The translations under genes were made by a program, and so were the position numbers. The notes under the pieces were generated by a model. The model was not told where the DNA came from. It saw nothing but the letters and a program-made list of their open reading frames with translations, and did no database searches. This document shows positions 47,630 to 59,110 of a stretch of DNA of 64,000 nt, piece by piece. Each line of letters opens with the position of its first letter. Positions within the stretch are counted from its first letter, which is position 1. Origin of the DNA: Anaeramoeba flamelloides (Eukaryota > Metamonada > Anaeramoebidae); contig JANTQA010000047.1 of the NCBI GenBank assembly GCA_027625915.1, positions 8,928,001 to 8,992,000 on the forward strand. The letters run 5' to 3'.

Positions 47630-48160
47630 TTTTAGTCAAAGGTGCCCAGTTTTATTGAAATAGAACACATTCTATGAGTTTAATTCATTATTCTTCTCAA
47701 ACTAAAATTTCAATTTTTAGATCAAAATCATTTTTTCTCATTTTGCAAATTTTTTTTTTTTTTTTTTGTTTTTAAAAAATAATTAAATTTGAAAAAAAAA
47801 ATATTTGAAACTCCAAATTAACATTAAGAAAATTGTGAGTATTTGTATGCTCTTTTAAAACTCATATATTTACAAGGTAAAAAATCTTATTGGCAACAAT
47901 TTTAATTTCCTAAAGAAATTGAGAAATTTTGCACAAAACATTTCAATGAATACGGCCCAAAAATTTTTTTAACATTTTTTTTTTTTTTTTTGGAATTTAT
48001 GGTTTGTTCAGGCTTTTCTTTTATGATTATCGACTCTTATAGGAAGTTTATTATTTCTCGTTTTTCTAATCAATCTAAATTTGGTCGATTCTTAAAAATA
48101 AATCTGAATTTTTAATTTTTGACTGTCCCCCTTTGAGCAAAATGAAGTTTATTATTGAAA
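47630..48160 (+). repeat. interspersed repeat family E, copy 2
   Basis: Begins TTTAGTCAAAGGTGCCCAG and shares its whole length with the copies at 33770-34331 (inverted) and 54430-55075. No terminal inverted repeat and no coding frame; class unknown. Confidence 0.6.
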
Positions 48161-48776
48161 GCTCCAAATATTTAATTAAATTTTGAGATAAAAAAAAAAT
48201 TAATTGAATTCCGAAATTACTCTTTTTAATAAAATAAAAAATGTCAAATAAATATTCAATTTTTTGAATTCAATATTATTACTTATTAATTATTTTTTAT
48301 TTATAAACTCAGAATTAAAAAAAAATTTCTTTGTAACTAGATTTTTAGTAAAAACTAGAGTAAAATAAAAAAACACAAAGATGGCACTACCTTTTATAAA
48401 AAAATATTGCATTTGATATATAAATAAAAATCTTGTTTTATTATTTTCTCTATTAAGATTATTTCAATATTAAACAATTTCTTCAAATGTTTTGATACAA
48501 ACAAAATAATTTATTTCTTGAAAGCAAGCAAATAAAATATTTTCAATTAAATTCCTATTTATTAAATAATTTTTAAATCAAGGAATTGATTTTCGGTAAC
48601 GAAAAAATTTGAACAATAAAAAATTAAAATATTGTTTTAAATCTATTTTATATTTTAATAATAAAAAAATTGGTTTGAGAAAAAAAAAGAAACAATAAAA
48701 AAGAAAATAGAAGAAATAAAAACCACTCATTCATACATTGACATCTGACGATATAACTTTATCAAAAATTAAAATT
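48161..48776. other. downstream of the HDAC gene
   Basis: AT-rich, no recognised feature. The HDAC polyadenylation site should lie here. Confidence 0.4.
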
Positions 48777-51700
48777 TTAATTTTTAATTTTACCTTTTAT
48801 TTTATGCATTTTATTTGTTCTCATTCTTTTTTTTTTTTGATAGAGAATATCTAAATTTTTATTATTAAGCTTTTTTAATTTTTTATAATTATTTTTATTT
48901 TTTCTCGCTAATGATGAACGAGAAATTAGTGAAACTTTATGTTTTTTAGATTTAAATTTCTTTTTCTTTTGTTTTCTTTTATGATGTAAGTGCTTCTTTT
49001 TATTTATTTCTTTCTTGTCATCTCTTTGTTTCCTTTGATTTGTATGTTTCTTTTGCTTTGTATGCTTCTTCTGGTTCACATGTTTCTTTTGATTAATTTC
49101 TTTCCTTTGGGTTTTTTTCTTTGGACTTAAAACAGAATAATGTTCAATTGGGATTTGTAAAGTTCTTATGGGATTTTGTTGTATCTGTTTAAAATTATTA
49201 TTCATATTTTTAATAGTTTTTAATGAATAAGATTGTAGCCTTTTTTTGCTGTTTGTTTGATGTGCTTCAAGTTTTGAGACTATTTTATTTATTGGGATCA
49301 AGATATTTTTTTTAAAAGTTATTTGTTTTCTTTTTACAAAAAATGTTGAATAATTATCAAATAGATTTATTTTTGGTATTGTTTCATTATTCGTGTATGC
49401 ACTTTTATTGTGGTTATTGTTGCTGCTGCTCCCACTGTTATTATTAAAATAATCATGTTTATTTAAAATTAATTTCAAATTATTACTGGTGATCATTTGT
49501 TTTTTTTCATCTATTTGAATTTTATTATCATTATTTTTCGTAATCCTCACTTTTTCGTCATTATTATTAATATCATTTTTATAAGCACCTTCAAAATAAT
49601 TTTCAAATTCTATTTCTTTTTTTAAATCATTTTCTAAATCTTTTTTATTTAATTTACAATTCTTAATCACAATACAGACTTCTTTTTCACTATAATTTTT
49701 TTCAAAAAATTGACATTGGAATTCATTATTATTAAAATGAAAGCATTCTGCAAATATTTTTTGTTCATCCCGATCTTCTTTCAAAGAATAATAATCCTCA
49801 TCATCTTCTTCATCAGATAATTCAAATTTTGATCGAAATATTTCCTGTGGAATTTCAATATTTTCAACAGAAGGAACAGGTTCGATTTGTTTTAAATAAT
49901 GAAAAATAATTGCAAATATTTTATCTAAAGTTTTTTTATCATTTTCATTTGCCATATTTGAGGGCTCGATGTGTAAAGAAGTTTCATCTGGAAAGTCTAA
50001 TGAATATGCACTTAAGGGTAATTCATTGTCAAGTTCAGTTTCACCAATTAATAAATTTGTGTCATATGCCCAACATTTTGCAACATTCTTTGGAGTGTAT
50101 CCACCCCCTCCCAAAACTAATAAAGGTTTATTTAATTTTTTGATATATTTAACACATCTCCCATGCCCTTCAATTGAAAGATTAAAACACCCTAATTCAT
50201 CCTGTGTTAGAGTATCAGCCCCACATTGAAGAACAATAGCCGATGGTTGATAATATAACATTATCGCATCAATTACCTTTTTAAATATATAACAATATGA
50301 TTCATCATCCATACCATCTTTCAATGGAACATTAACTGCATAATTTTCTCCGTTATTTTCGCCAATATCACTTAATTTCCCTTTAAATTTATTTAAAAAA
50401 ATTTAATTAAATAATAAAAAAAAATAAAGTTTGTAAAATTAATTACAAAAATAAAAAGATTAATTATAATTTATAATGTTTTTTATTTTCATTTTTTTAA
50501 TAATGATATTTTTTTTTTGAACTTTCCTTTCCAATAGAATATCACTCACATACACACACACTGACACACTCTTTTTTACTCTTGCATAGATTGGCAACTA
50601 GTATTAATAATGAAAGAAGTTCCATAGAGTACCATCAAGTATTACCAAGTGGCGTCAAGTGTCGTAGAGTTTCGTGGGGTGCCGTGAAGTGCCTAGGTTT
50701 TCTTTAATTACAGAAATTAAAAAAAACTTAAAAGCGCTTTTCATTTCAAAAATTAAAAAAAAAACAACGTTAGGTTTTCCAGAATTCAAAAGAATAGAGT
50801 AAAATCAAATATTTTAGTAAACTAACTTAATTTTGGAAAGGCTAACAGCAGGGTTTTTTTTTTCCAGAATTCAAAAGGATAGATAAAAATCAAAGATTTT
50901 ACTCAATTCTTTTGAATTCTAGAAAAGCTAATGACGATTTTCTTGGGATTTTCTGTTTTATCTGTGAAGTGTTCTATGGGTTTCATGAAGTTTTCTTTTT
51001 ATTTGTGAAGTGTTCTAGATTTTTTTTACTTTAGAAATAAAGCGAAATTTTTAATAAATTTTCGGTTTATTTCTAAAGTAAAAAAAAACCTAACGAAAAT
51101 CTATTGATTTTACAAATAAACAGAAAACTCAAGAAAAGCTATAACAAGTTTTTTCAATTTCAGAAATAAAACGAAAATTTATTTAATTTTCTGTTTATTT
51201 CTCAAATTAAAAAAAAAACCTAATGACGCTTTTCCAGCATTCAGAAGAATAGAGAAAAATCAAAGATTTTACTCCATTCTTTTGAATTCTGGAAAACCTA
51301 TCGTTGTTTTTTTTTTCCGGGTAGAATATATGATTTTGTTTAAAAACCCAATAGATTTTCGAATCAAAACTTAAAGTCTCAATAATCTAACCGAAGTTTT
51401 ATTGTTTCTTTCTTTTTTTGTTTCATTAAGAAAATCATTAAATTTTATTAAGAATACAGCGAAATTGATAAACTCTGATGGTTGTTCTTTTATTTGTAAT
51501 ATTTTACAGTAAAATCAAATGATTTTCTAATCCAAATAATAAAATTTAAAAAAACCTAATTTATACAAGAGTATCAATTTAATCTTTCTCTTCATATTAA
51601 GATACAGATAACAAATATATATCCAATATTTTTGTGAGTGGTTAATACTGTATTATATAATCGAATTCAGAGTCGTTTAAGTATGTTTAAGATAATAAAT

Positions 51701-54700
51701 TACTTTTATATAAACAATGATCTATTATCAAAAAAATATATTTAAAGTTTTGATATAAAGATAAAATATATTTTAGGAATTGGAAAAATCAATTATTTTT
51801 AAAAAATTTTCAATCTGGTTATTTTTTTAAAAAAATGAATATAAAAATCTTGTCATTTTCTTTCATATAAAAAAATATACAAAAAGGAAAAGAAAAAGTT
51901 TTTTTTTTTTTTTTTTTTTTTTTTAATAATACAAACCTGTTCCAGGAAAATACCCATCGCCATATTTATGAAAACTGCAAGTCATTACTCTATTTGTTTG
52001 ATAAAAAGCTTCCTCAACACCATCCCCATGATGGATATCAATATCAATATATAGTACCCTTTGATGATATTTTAATAATTCTAAAATTCCTAACACAATA
52101 TCATTAATATAGCAAAAACCTGATGCTTCTTTACTTTTTGCATGGTGTAAACCACCTATTCAAGCATAGTAAAAGTTCATAAAAAGTATTAGAAAAAAAA
52201 GAGAAATAATATTTTTATTTAGATATACGTTTCTTTACTTTATTTTTCCAAATTTCTTTTTGATTATTTTTTTGATTATTTTATGGGAAATCTTTAAAAG
52301 AAAAATGACATTTTTTGCTTAGGTTCAATGGGCAGATCCCTCCCCATAGATTTTTGATCAAAAAAAAATTTAGCTGCAAAAATGTAAATATTTTTGTGGA
52401 AAAAATGTTAAATTCATTTCAATTCACTAAAAGAGAAGAGAAAAGTTACAATTTGAAGATTTTTTGATTTTGTATAGAAGTTATTCATCCAATATTTTTT
52501 TTTAAGAAATCATTAATATATATTTAATTTTTTTTTTTATATTATACAATATTTTGGAAAATGAAATAAAAATTGAAGAAGAAACAAAATTAATTGGTAA
52601 ACGCACACTTGCTAGTATTTTAAGTAGGTAGTAACAAAAAGTTGATCTATTAATTTTACCAAAAGATCCAATTGAAAAGTAGAAGAAAAAGAAAAGAAAA
52701 TGAACGAAAAAGTAATTGGAATTGGAAGGGAGGAAAAAGAAAAAGAAATGAAGAAAACCAAGTAAAAAGAAATAGAAAGTAAAAAAAAAGATCCTTTAAT
52801 AAAGAAAAATAATTTTATTTGCTTTGTTAAGTTTGTGACAAATCAACTAAATACCATAAATTATATCTTCTCGGTGGTTAATGTAATATCCATCATACTT
52901 TTAGAACTCGCAATAGGAAATCTTAGTTATTTTAATTAGAATATCTTTTATGCCATTGGAATCTTAATGTATCGAGACTGTCCTCAACGTGGGTTCCAAT
53001 GACCTGCATAATATTCTTCTTCAAATAACTAATATTACCAATCAACTCATGTAAAATTATTTCAGATATCCACTACCCCTCAGAAGTATAAGAACCGATA
53101 TCAAGAAGTGTTAGGAATAATTCATTTTCTGGGTTAAATTGTTATCTATAATGAGATCAGTTATTAATTATAATCAAAATAGTTTTGACTTTTATTATGA
53201 GGAAATAAAAATCATTTTCATATTAATTTTTTTTTTTGCTACTTATAATTTTTTTAATATATTCTGAAGAATAATAATCCAAAACTTTTAAGGGTTTTTG
53301 AATTATTTATGATGGTGAAACTTGATCTACTTTCAAATAAATAGCAAAAAAATTATAAACTGGAAGAGTGATTACAACAAAAAATTAAAATTCTCATTTA
53401 TTTTAGAATCCAATTTTTGAATTTCAGAATGAAATTTTGTTTGAGCTTAAAATTTATGCTTAGAATAAAAATATTTCTTTCTTTATAGTTATTGTCACAC
53501 CTTCAAATAATTAATTAAATCAAATAAAAATATTTCTTGTTGTAAATGTATTTATCAAGAAAAAAATAGAAAAATATCTCAAAGAAATACTTTTTATTTT
53601 GTCTTTTTTACCAATTTAACTATTATCTTTTTTTGTTTTAATTTTACCCCATCTCGTTAAAATTTTTAAAACAGCTTATATTCTGAGGCTTCTTACCAAC
53701 TAATTCATTTCTAGACTTTATTGTAAACACCATTAACTTTTTTACACGTGATTAAAAACAAAGCCCCAATGTTTAGATCCAAAAGTACTTTCACATATTT
53801 AGCTTTGTCTAAATAAAAAGTTTCTCAAAAAATGATATAATTTTCAACAAAATAGAAAACAAAAGGGAAAAGTCCAAGAAAAGAAAAGGGTATGTAAATA
53901 AAATAAAAAAAGAAAAAAAAAAAAAACGATCCATCAAACTGTTTTTAAAAAAAGTGTTAAGAACAAATTAATGCAATCACACTGAACGTGCTAAAAAGTA
54001 CACAGTATTTCAAAAAAAAATAAAATTAGAAATTTTTGTTTGGTAAACAAAGAAAAATGGAAATATGATTTCTCGTTTCAAATCAAAGCGTAGAATGTTT
54101 TTAAAATCTAATAATTATTTTCATTATTAAGATTTTTTCAAGTAACAAAAAATATAAATTTAAATAATAACGTGAGACAATAAATGTATGGTTAATCTTA
54201 CCCCTCATAAGATGAAATATGAAGAAAGACAATTTATCAATTACAAAATTGATTTACCATTTATTTTAAAAAATGAGTTTAGTTTATTTCCAGAAAAATG
54301 GTAGAACTCTATTAAAAACGTGGCAGAATTTCAAAACATCCATCTCTAATTTTTAACTTTTTAGTATATGCACTTAGAGCAAACATTATTAGTTCATCGA
54401 GATCTAAGATCAAAAAAATTTTTCAAGGATAATATAAACTCTTTTTCAGTCAAAGGTGCCCTGTTTTAATTGACAAAATAAAACAAAGTCTATGGGTTTT
54501 ATCCGATATTCTTTTCAAAATAAAATTTCAATTTGAAGATTAGAAATCGTTTTTTGTAATTTAGTCAAATTTTTTTTTATTTTTTTTTTATTTTTTCAAT
54601 TCTTTTTATTTTTTAAAAGTTAATTTGACAAAAATCAAAAATGTTTGAAACTCCAAATTAGCATTAAGAAAATTGGGACTATGTTATTTTCTTTTAAATT

Positions 54701-56422
54701 TTACTAAATTTACTTTTAAAAAATCTGATTGTTAAAAAATTATAATTTCCAAAGAACTTGGGAATTTTTGTACTCGGAATTCCATTGATGTTGAAACAAA
54801 TATTTTTTTTTTTGAAAAATATTCCGTTTTTTAAGGTATTTATTTTATAAACATCAATTCTAATCTAAAGTTTATTAGTTCTCTTATTACCCACTTAATC
54901 TTAATTTGATTGAATCTTTAAAAAAAAAAAATGAAACTATCATTTTTGACTGGGCTTAGTATCTAGGGGGGTGATTCTGGTTTTTGTTTAGGAAATAAAA
55001 TGATTTTTTAATCAAAACAACAATTAAAAAAAAAAAAAAAAACCAAAGGTTATGAGCAAAATGGAGTTTAGATAATTTCAGTTCATAAATCCAATTTCTC
55101 AAAAAGTTTTTTTTTCAAATTTAAGAATAAAAATTTCTTTTTATTTGTTAAGATAGTAATTGATTATATTTAGACAATATTTGAAATTTAATTAATAATT
55201 GTCAAATTTATTTTTTAATTCCAAAGTAATTAAAAAAATAGTTTTTTTTTTGTTTTTATTTATTTAGTTAAATCTTTGATTTTCAGAATAAATTGGAATC
55301 TAAAAAAAAAAAAAAAAAAAATTTTCAATTTTCTGAAGTGAAATATAGTGTCTTATGTAACCTAGTTTATTATTATGATTATTATTTATTTATTTATTTT
55401 ATCCCTCAAAGTAAAAGCAAGAACAGTGGTTGTTTTATGTTTTATTAGAAATCTATTAGGTTTTTGGAATAAACAGAAAATCCAAGAAAACCTAACAACA
55501 AATACCAGTTTTGATTTGGAAACCAAGGCATTTCAGAAACAAAATCTAGAATGCAAGAAAAGTGTTGTTAGTTTTTTTTTTTAATCATTATTTTGATTAG
55601 AAAATCTAAGAAATTTTCTAATCAAAAAAAAGAATTTAAAAAAAAAAAAAAAACTATACACTCTATAGCACTATACTACACTTTTCTGAGACTTAAATCT
55701 CCTTTAAGAAATTTCTGTCGTAAAATCTTAATTTTTACGATTATTAATAAATGAAAGGAATTTCAAACATATCATAGTTGAAAATGAATTTACTGTTTTT
55801 TTTTTTTTAATTTATTTTGCAAGATTAATCAATCATTTTTATTGGAAGGGAACAACTATAAAAAAAAAAGGTATGAAATGTTAATATTATTAATAAAGTT
55901 ATAGATGCTAATAAATTCAAAAAAAAGGGTAAAACAATTTTTTGTTCAATTTAATTTTTTTATTAATCCGATATCCCTGCTTTCAAAAACATTTTAATAA
56001 AGAATATTTTGAACTTATCAAAAATCAACTAATTTCCAAATAGGCTTTCTTGACTTTTAAACCAATGAAATTCTTTATTCAGGGCGAGTTAAAAAAAAAT
56101 TAAAAATGGAAATTGAAAAATTAACAAACATTTTTCGGGAATTTTTTTTTATACAGCCTATGTCCCCATAACCCAAATTTTTTATTCAGAAATTTGGAAT
56201 TTTTTTGTGAATTAAAAACTTAGAATTACAAATGAAGTTTACCAATAACTTCAAAAAAAATATTACAAGTTCATAAAATTAACCGAATAAAAAAATTAAA
56301 CTGCGACCCCCTGTTTCTAGCATTTTCCGTGTCTTGAATGATGGTATACAATTAATAAGGAGAGGAAAATTTTAATTATTTTTAATTAATGGTCTATATC
56401 TCACTTATATTACATGCACCTA

Positions 56423-56462
<40 letters not shown>

Positions 56463-57993
56463 TTGAGAGTATGCCCGATAGATTGATGAGTTGGAAAGCT
56501 ACCTCAAGATCAATTAATTTTTATTTTCAATTACTCGTATTTAAAAATCAAACGGGATAAAATTTCAATTGATTATTTATTTTTCGTTTTTTAAATCTAT
56601 GTTTCCCTTAGATTTCCTAGTTTACCAAAAATATGCCCAATATATTGAAAAAAAAAAGTGCCCAACACACAAACTGAAATCACAAATTACAATCTATTTT
56701 AATGCAAGTTTCTTTGCTTAAAAAAAAAAAATCGGGAAAATGAAGTGAAAATTGTTTCCCATTTTTTATTCAAATACCAGTAATAGATTGCAAGTATAAA
56801 TAAAATTCAAAAATTTTGTTTAGCAATTTTTACTAGATTTAAAAAATATAATTTCAAAAAATGTTCAGAAATAATGATTCCTTGCCTCTCATTTTGATTT
56901 TAATTTTGTTGTGAAAAAATTTGGGTCAACTATCTCTGTGTTGATAAATTTCTGAAAAGATTTTTAACACCAAAAGAAATGTACAAAAAAGTCAAACACC
57001 ACTCATTTAAAATAATAATTGTTTGTTCCTGAAAAGAAAAATTAATTTTTTTTGGTGTTTTTCTTTTCCAAAAAAATAAAGGAATCACAAAAAATTTTTA
57101 TGAAAAAAAACACAAACAAAAAAAAAAAAAATCTAAAAGATCAAAATTTTGATAATTATCACAAATTCCACAGAAACAAAAAAGCCAACACTTTTCTTTT
57201 TCCAAATTTAAGAATCTTTGTTTAAAAAAATAGTTATAGAGTTCTTCTCCTCACAAGGTTTATCTCCCAAATAGTTTAATCAAAGGTATTTTGGAAATAA
57301 TTATTTTTTTTGTTTATTTGGGATTTGTTGAATTGAGAAGATTTTAGAATTAGACAATACTTTCGGTATTTTAATCATTTCAATAAACCCAAACAGTCAA
57401 ATAAAAATCTCTTAACTTATGAGCTGCTTCTTAAAAAAAGGAAAATCTTTCGCGAAATCCTCAAAAATTGAAAAAGAAAATAAAAAAGAAAACAAAATTG
57501 AAGATGAAAAAGAAAACAAAATTAATAACAAAAAAGAAAAAAAAAAGAAAAAAAAAAACAAGAAAAAGACAAAGAAAAAGAGCAAATCTATACCAGTCCA
57601 ATTAATTGCAATATCTGTTTCGCCATAGTTCAATTTTCTTGCACCATCTATCGAACCTCCAGCAGAAATCTGGCTAAATTCAAAGAACCCATCGAAAATG
57701 GGGGTATCTTCGCCAATATTGAATTGATCTAACATATCAAAGAATTCATCCTTGTTATCTGGTGTGATGTGTTCAAGAAATTTGAGGTATTCCTCTGAAT
57801 GGAATTGGCAAAGCTCTTTTCTTGTTGACTTATTAATGGGGCAGATATCCATTTTGGAATGGAGCCCGTACCCAGTAATTAAATTATGAGTCAGTCGAAT
57901 TCTTTTTGGCTTCATCGGGTGCTCTCCTCCGTAATTAAATCGCCCAATGCCAGAGTCATAAAAGTATGAAACACGTTTTTTAATTGTAGACAT
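48777..57993 (-). CDS. class I histone deacetylase (HDAC3/RPD3-like), three exons
   Basis: Zinc-dependent lysine deacetylase of nuclear corepressor complexes. Exons are 57993-57594, 52155-51937 and 50380-48777; both introns are phase 1 (ACT G|GTATAG ... TAG|GT, and ACA G|GTTTGT ... AAAG|GG). Spliced length is 740 residues. Residues 1-370 form a complete deacetylase domain: [20 protein letters not shown] at the start, GLHHA (His137, His138), DIDIHHGDG (zinc ligands Asp173, His175), [28 protein letters not shown] (ligand Asp267) and LGGGGYT (Tyr301). All catalytic residues are present. [10 protein letters not shown] favours the HDAC3 side of the family. A long tail follows: acidic 395-412, Asn-rich 430-530, and a very basic end with six-residue repeats ([18 protein letters not shown]) at about 636-676. 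Human HDAC3 has 428 residues and no such tail. Confidence 0.93.
50381..51936 (-). other. HDAC intron 2 (1556 bases)
   Basis: Holds the repeat array Q2 over roughly half its length. The rest is AT-rich, with a poly-T tract right after the donor at 51901-51924. Confidence 0.85.
50612..51320. repeat. repeat Q2: 10-bp iterations plus at least six hairpins
   Basis: Starts with about eight degenerate 10-mers of the form CGTnAAGTGC (50629-50695). Imperfect palindromes of 60-70 bp then follow one after another. Three have CCAGAATTCAAAAGAAT arms (near 50780, 50863, 51232). Two have AGAAATAAAnCGAAAATTT arms (near 51020 and 51150), and a further one lies near 50705. Linkers of the type CCTAACGAC or CTAATGACG separate them. 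Confidence 0.65.
52855..53770 (-). pseudogene. decayed coding-like fragment in the HDAC intron
   Basis: On the minus strand the frame retains protein-like stretches such as [35 protein letters not shown] and, further upstream, [18 protein letters not shown], interrupted several times. Composition is less AT-rich than the intron around it. I cannot name the family, and it may be a gene remnant or an old element. Confidence 0.3.
54200..54425 (+). pseudogene. possible protein-kinase remnant
   Basis: A plus-strand frame reads [37 protein letters not shown] and, after interruptions, [18 protein letters not shown]. The last piece looks like the YLHxxxxVHRDLRSxN catalytic loop of tyrosine-kinase-like protein kinases, with the preceding text in the right place for helix E. 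The metal-binding Asn is Lys here and several stops break the frame. It ends where repeat E copy 3 begins. The N-lobe and DFG segment are not seen. Confidence 0.35.
54430..55075 (+). repeat. interspersed repeat family E, copy 3
   Basis: Begins CAGTCAAAGGTGCCCTG and shares GAAACTCCAAATTAGCATTAAG and GAGCAAAATGGAGTTTA-like sequence with the other copies. It is enlarged by poly-A/T runs. Confidence 0.55.
55340..55690. repeat. repeat Q3 (inverted)
   Basis: Includes CCTAACAAC linkers, paired AGAAAATC/GATTTTCT arms near 55580-55625, and at the end the complement of the 10-bp iterations (CTCTATAGCACTATACTACA). Confidence 0.5.
56534..56780. mobile_element. MITE family H copy 1
   Basis: Ends CTCGTATTTAAAAATCAAA and ATTCAAATACCAG with TA outside, 247 bp. 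Matches 61387-61634. Confidence 0.7.
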
Positions 57994-58762
57994 GTCAGAC
58001 TTGTATTGTTCAAGTAATACTTTTTGATTGAGCTTTGATATTATTTATTATAATTAGAGAAATATTTGAGAGTTTGAATTAATAAATATTAATAAATTAG
58101 CAAAATAAAAAAAAAAATTGATTTTTCAGTAATTAAAGTAAAAAGATTTTCAATAAAATCCAAGGTTTTGAAATTTCGAGAAACGAAATGTGTAATGGTA
58201 TATAATTTGTTTGAGTGAATATCCATCATAAAATTTGAAAAAAAAAAACACAAAATGTGATATGAGGCAACACAGAAGAATAAAATTAATTTGCACCAGA
58301 ATCAAAATGAAAGGATTAATCGAAAAAAAAAAAAAGAGTAAATTAAAAAATAGTGAACCAAACGAAGAAATAAAGGGAATTTAAGCAAAAAAAGAAAGTG
58401 AAGATTTTTTTTTTTAATTGAAGAAAGGAAAAAGTTACATTAAAGTTTTTTTAAAATGGTTTGGAAAAATAAAAAGTGATTTTTTTTTTTGTAAAGTCTT
58501 GGGAAGAGGAAACTAAAAAAAAAAAAATCTTGCAGAAAATTTGTTTATAAAAAATTTTTAAAAAGCCAAAAAGATAAAAAAAATAATTGGAAAAAATGAT
58601 TTTTTTTCTGGAAATTTAAACCAAATTTTAATCAATTAATTCAAAATTATAGCTTATTGAGATTAGAAAATGGTGTCTAGATTTAATTCGAGACAACGAA
58701 TCCAATAATTGTCAAAAAATGTTCAGAATCGCTTCTAAAGTAATAAAATACAGTATCTAGGG
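57994..58762. other. upstream region of the HDAC gene
   Basis: AT-rich with a slightly mixed patch next to the start codon. No promoter motif recognised. Confidence 0.35.
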
Positions 58763-59110
58763 TTATGTTTCTTGTTTGTAAGAATGAAAAATTCTATATT
58801 TTTTTAAATTTTTTACATTGATCGTTTTTTTTGCAGAATTTTGTAACACTAAAAAATTTTTTAGTTTTATTGTTTGTATTGGTAGTGCCATTTTAAAACC
58901 ATGTGGATCGAAAAGATTCCTAAAAACACCACCAAAACAATCAAAAAACTTCACGGAACTATTTTTAGGTCTCTTGTTATAATTCTTTGTTACATTTTTT
59001 TTATTAAGTGGTTTGATAATTTTTTTGTTGTTTTTATCGAGTGGGAATTTGTTATTGTTAGGAATACTATTTTTCCAATAATTGAGATTAATATCAGGAT
59101 ATTTCCATAT
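58763..59110 (-). CDS. uncertain open frame, Asn-rich then DPHGF segment
   Basis: A minus-strand frame of about 116 codons, open from a stop near 59115, reads PDINLNYWKNSIPNNNKF, an Asn/Lys-rich run, then SVKFFDCFGGVFRNLFDPHG and FKMALPIQTIKLKNFLVLQN before the stop. The Asn-rich part resembles the low-complexity regions of this genome's proteins and the rest is less AT-rich than background. No ATG near the beginning and no clear acceptor. The plus-strand frame 58901-59188 overlaps it and is less likely. Confidence 0.25.
   Translation of the reverse strand: MWKYPDINLNYWKNSIPNNNKFPLDKNNKKIIKPLNKKNVTKNYNKRPKNSSVKFFDCFGGVFRNLFDPHGFKMALPIQTIKLKNFLVLQNSAKKTINVKNLKKYRIFHSYKQET

Larger units (their letters stand above)
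52156..57593 (-). other. HDAC intron 1 (5438 bases)
   Basis: Contains decayed coding pieces (52855-53770 and 54200-54425), repeat E copy 3, repeat Q3, a partial family G copy (about 55985-56130), MITE H (56534-56780) and long T tracts (for example 56427-56460). The rest is AT-rich without recognisable content. The Glu/Lys-coding A-rich run directly after exon 1 is intronic. Confidence 0.85.

Noticed and set aside
57419-57628. Plus-strand Lys/Glu-rich frame
   Set aside because: Antisense of HDAC exon 1 and the A-rich start of its intron; a purely compositional frame.
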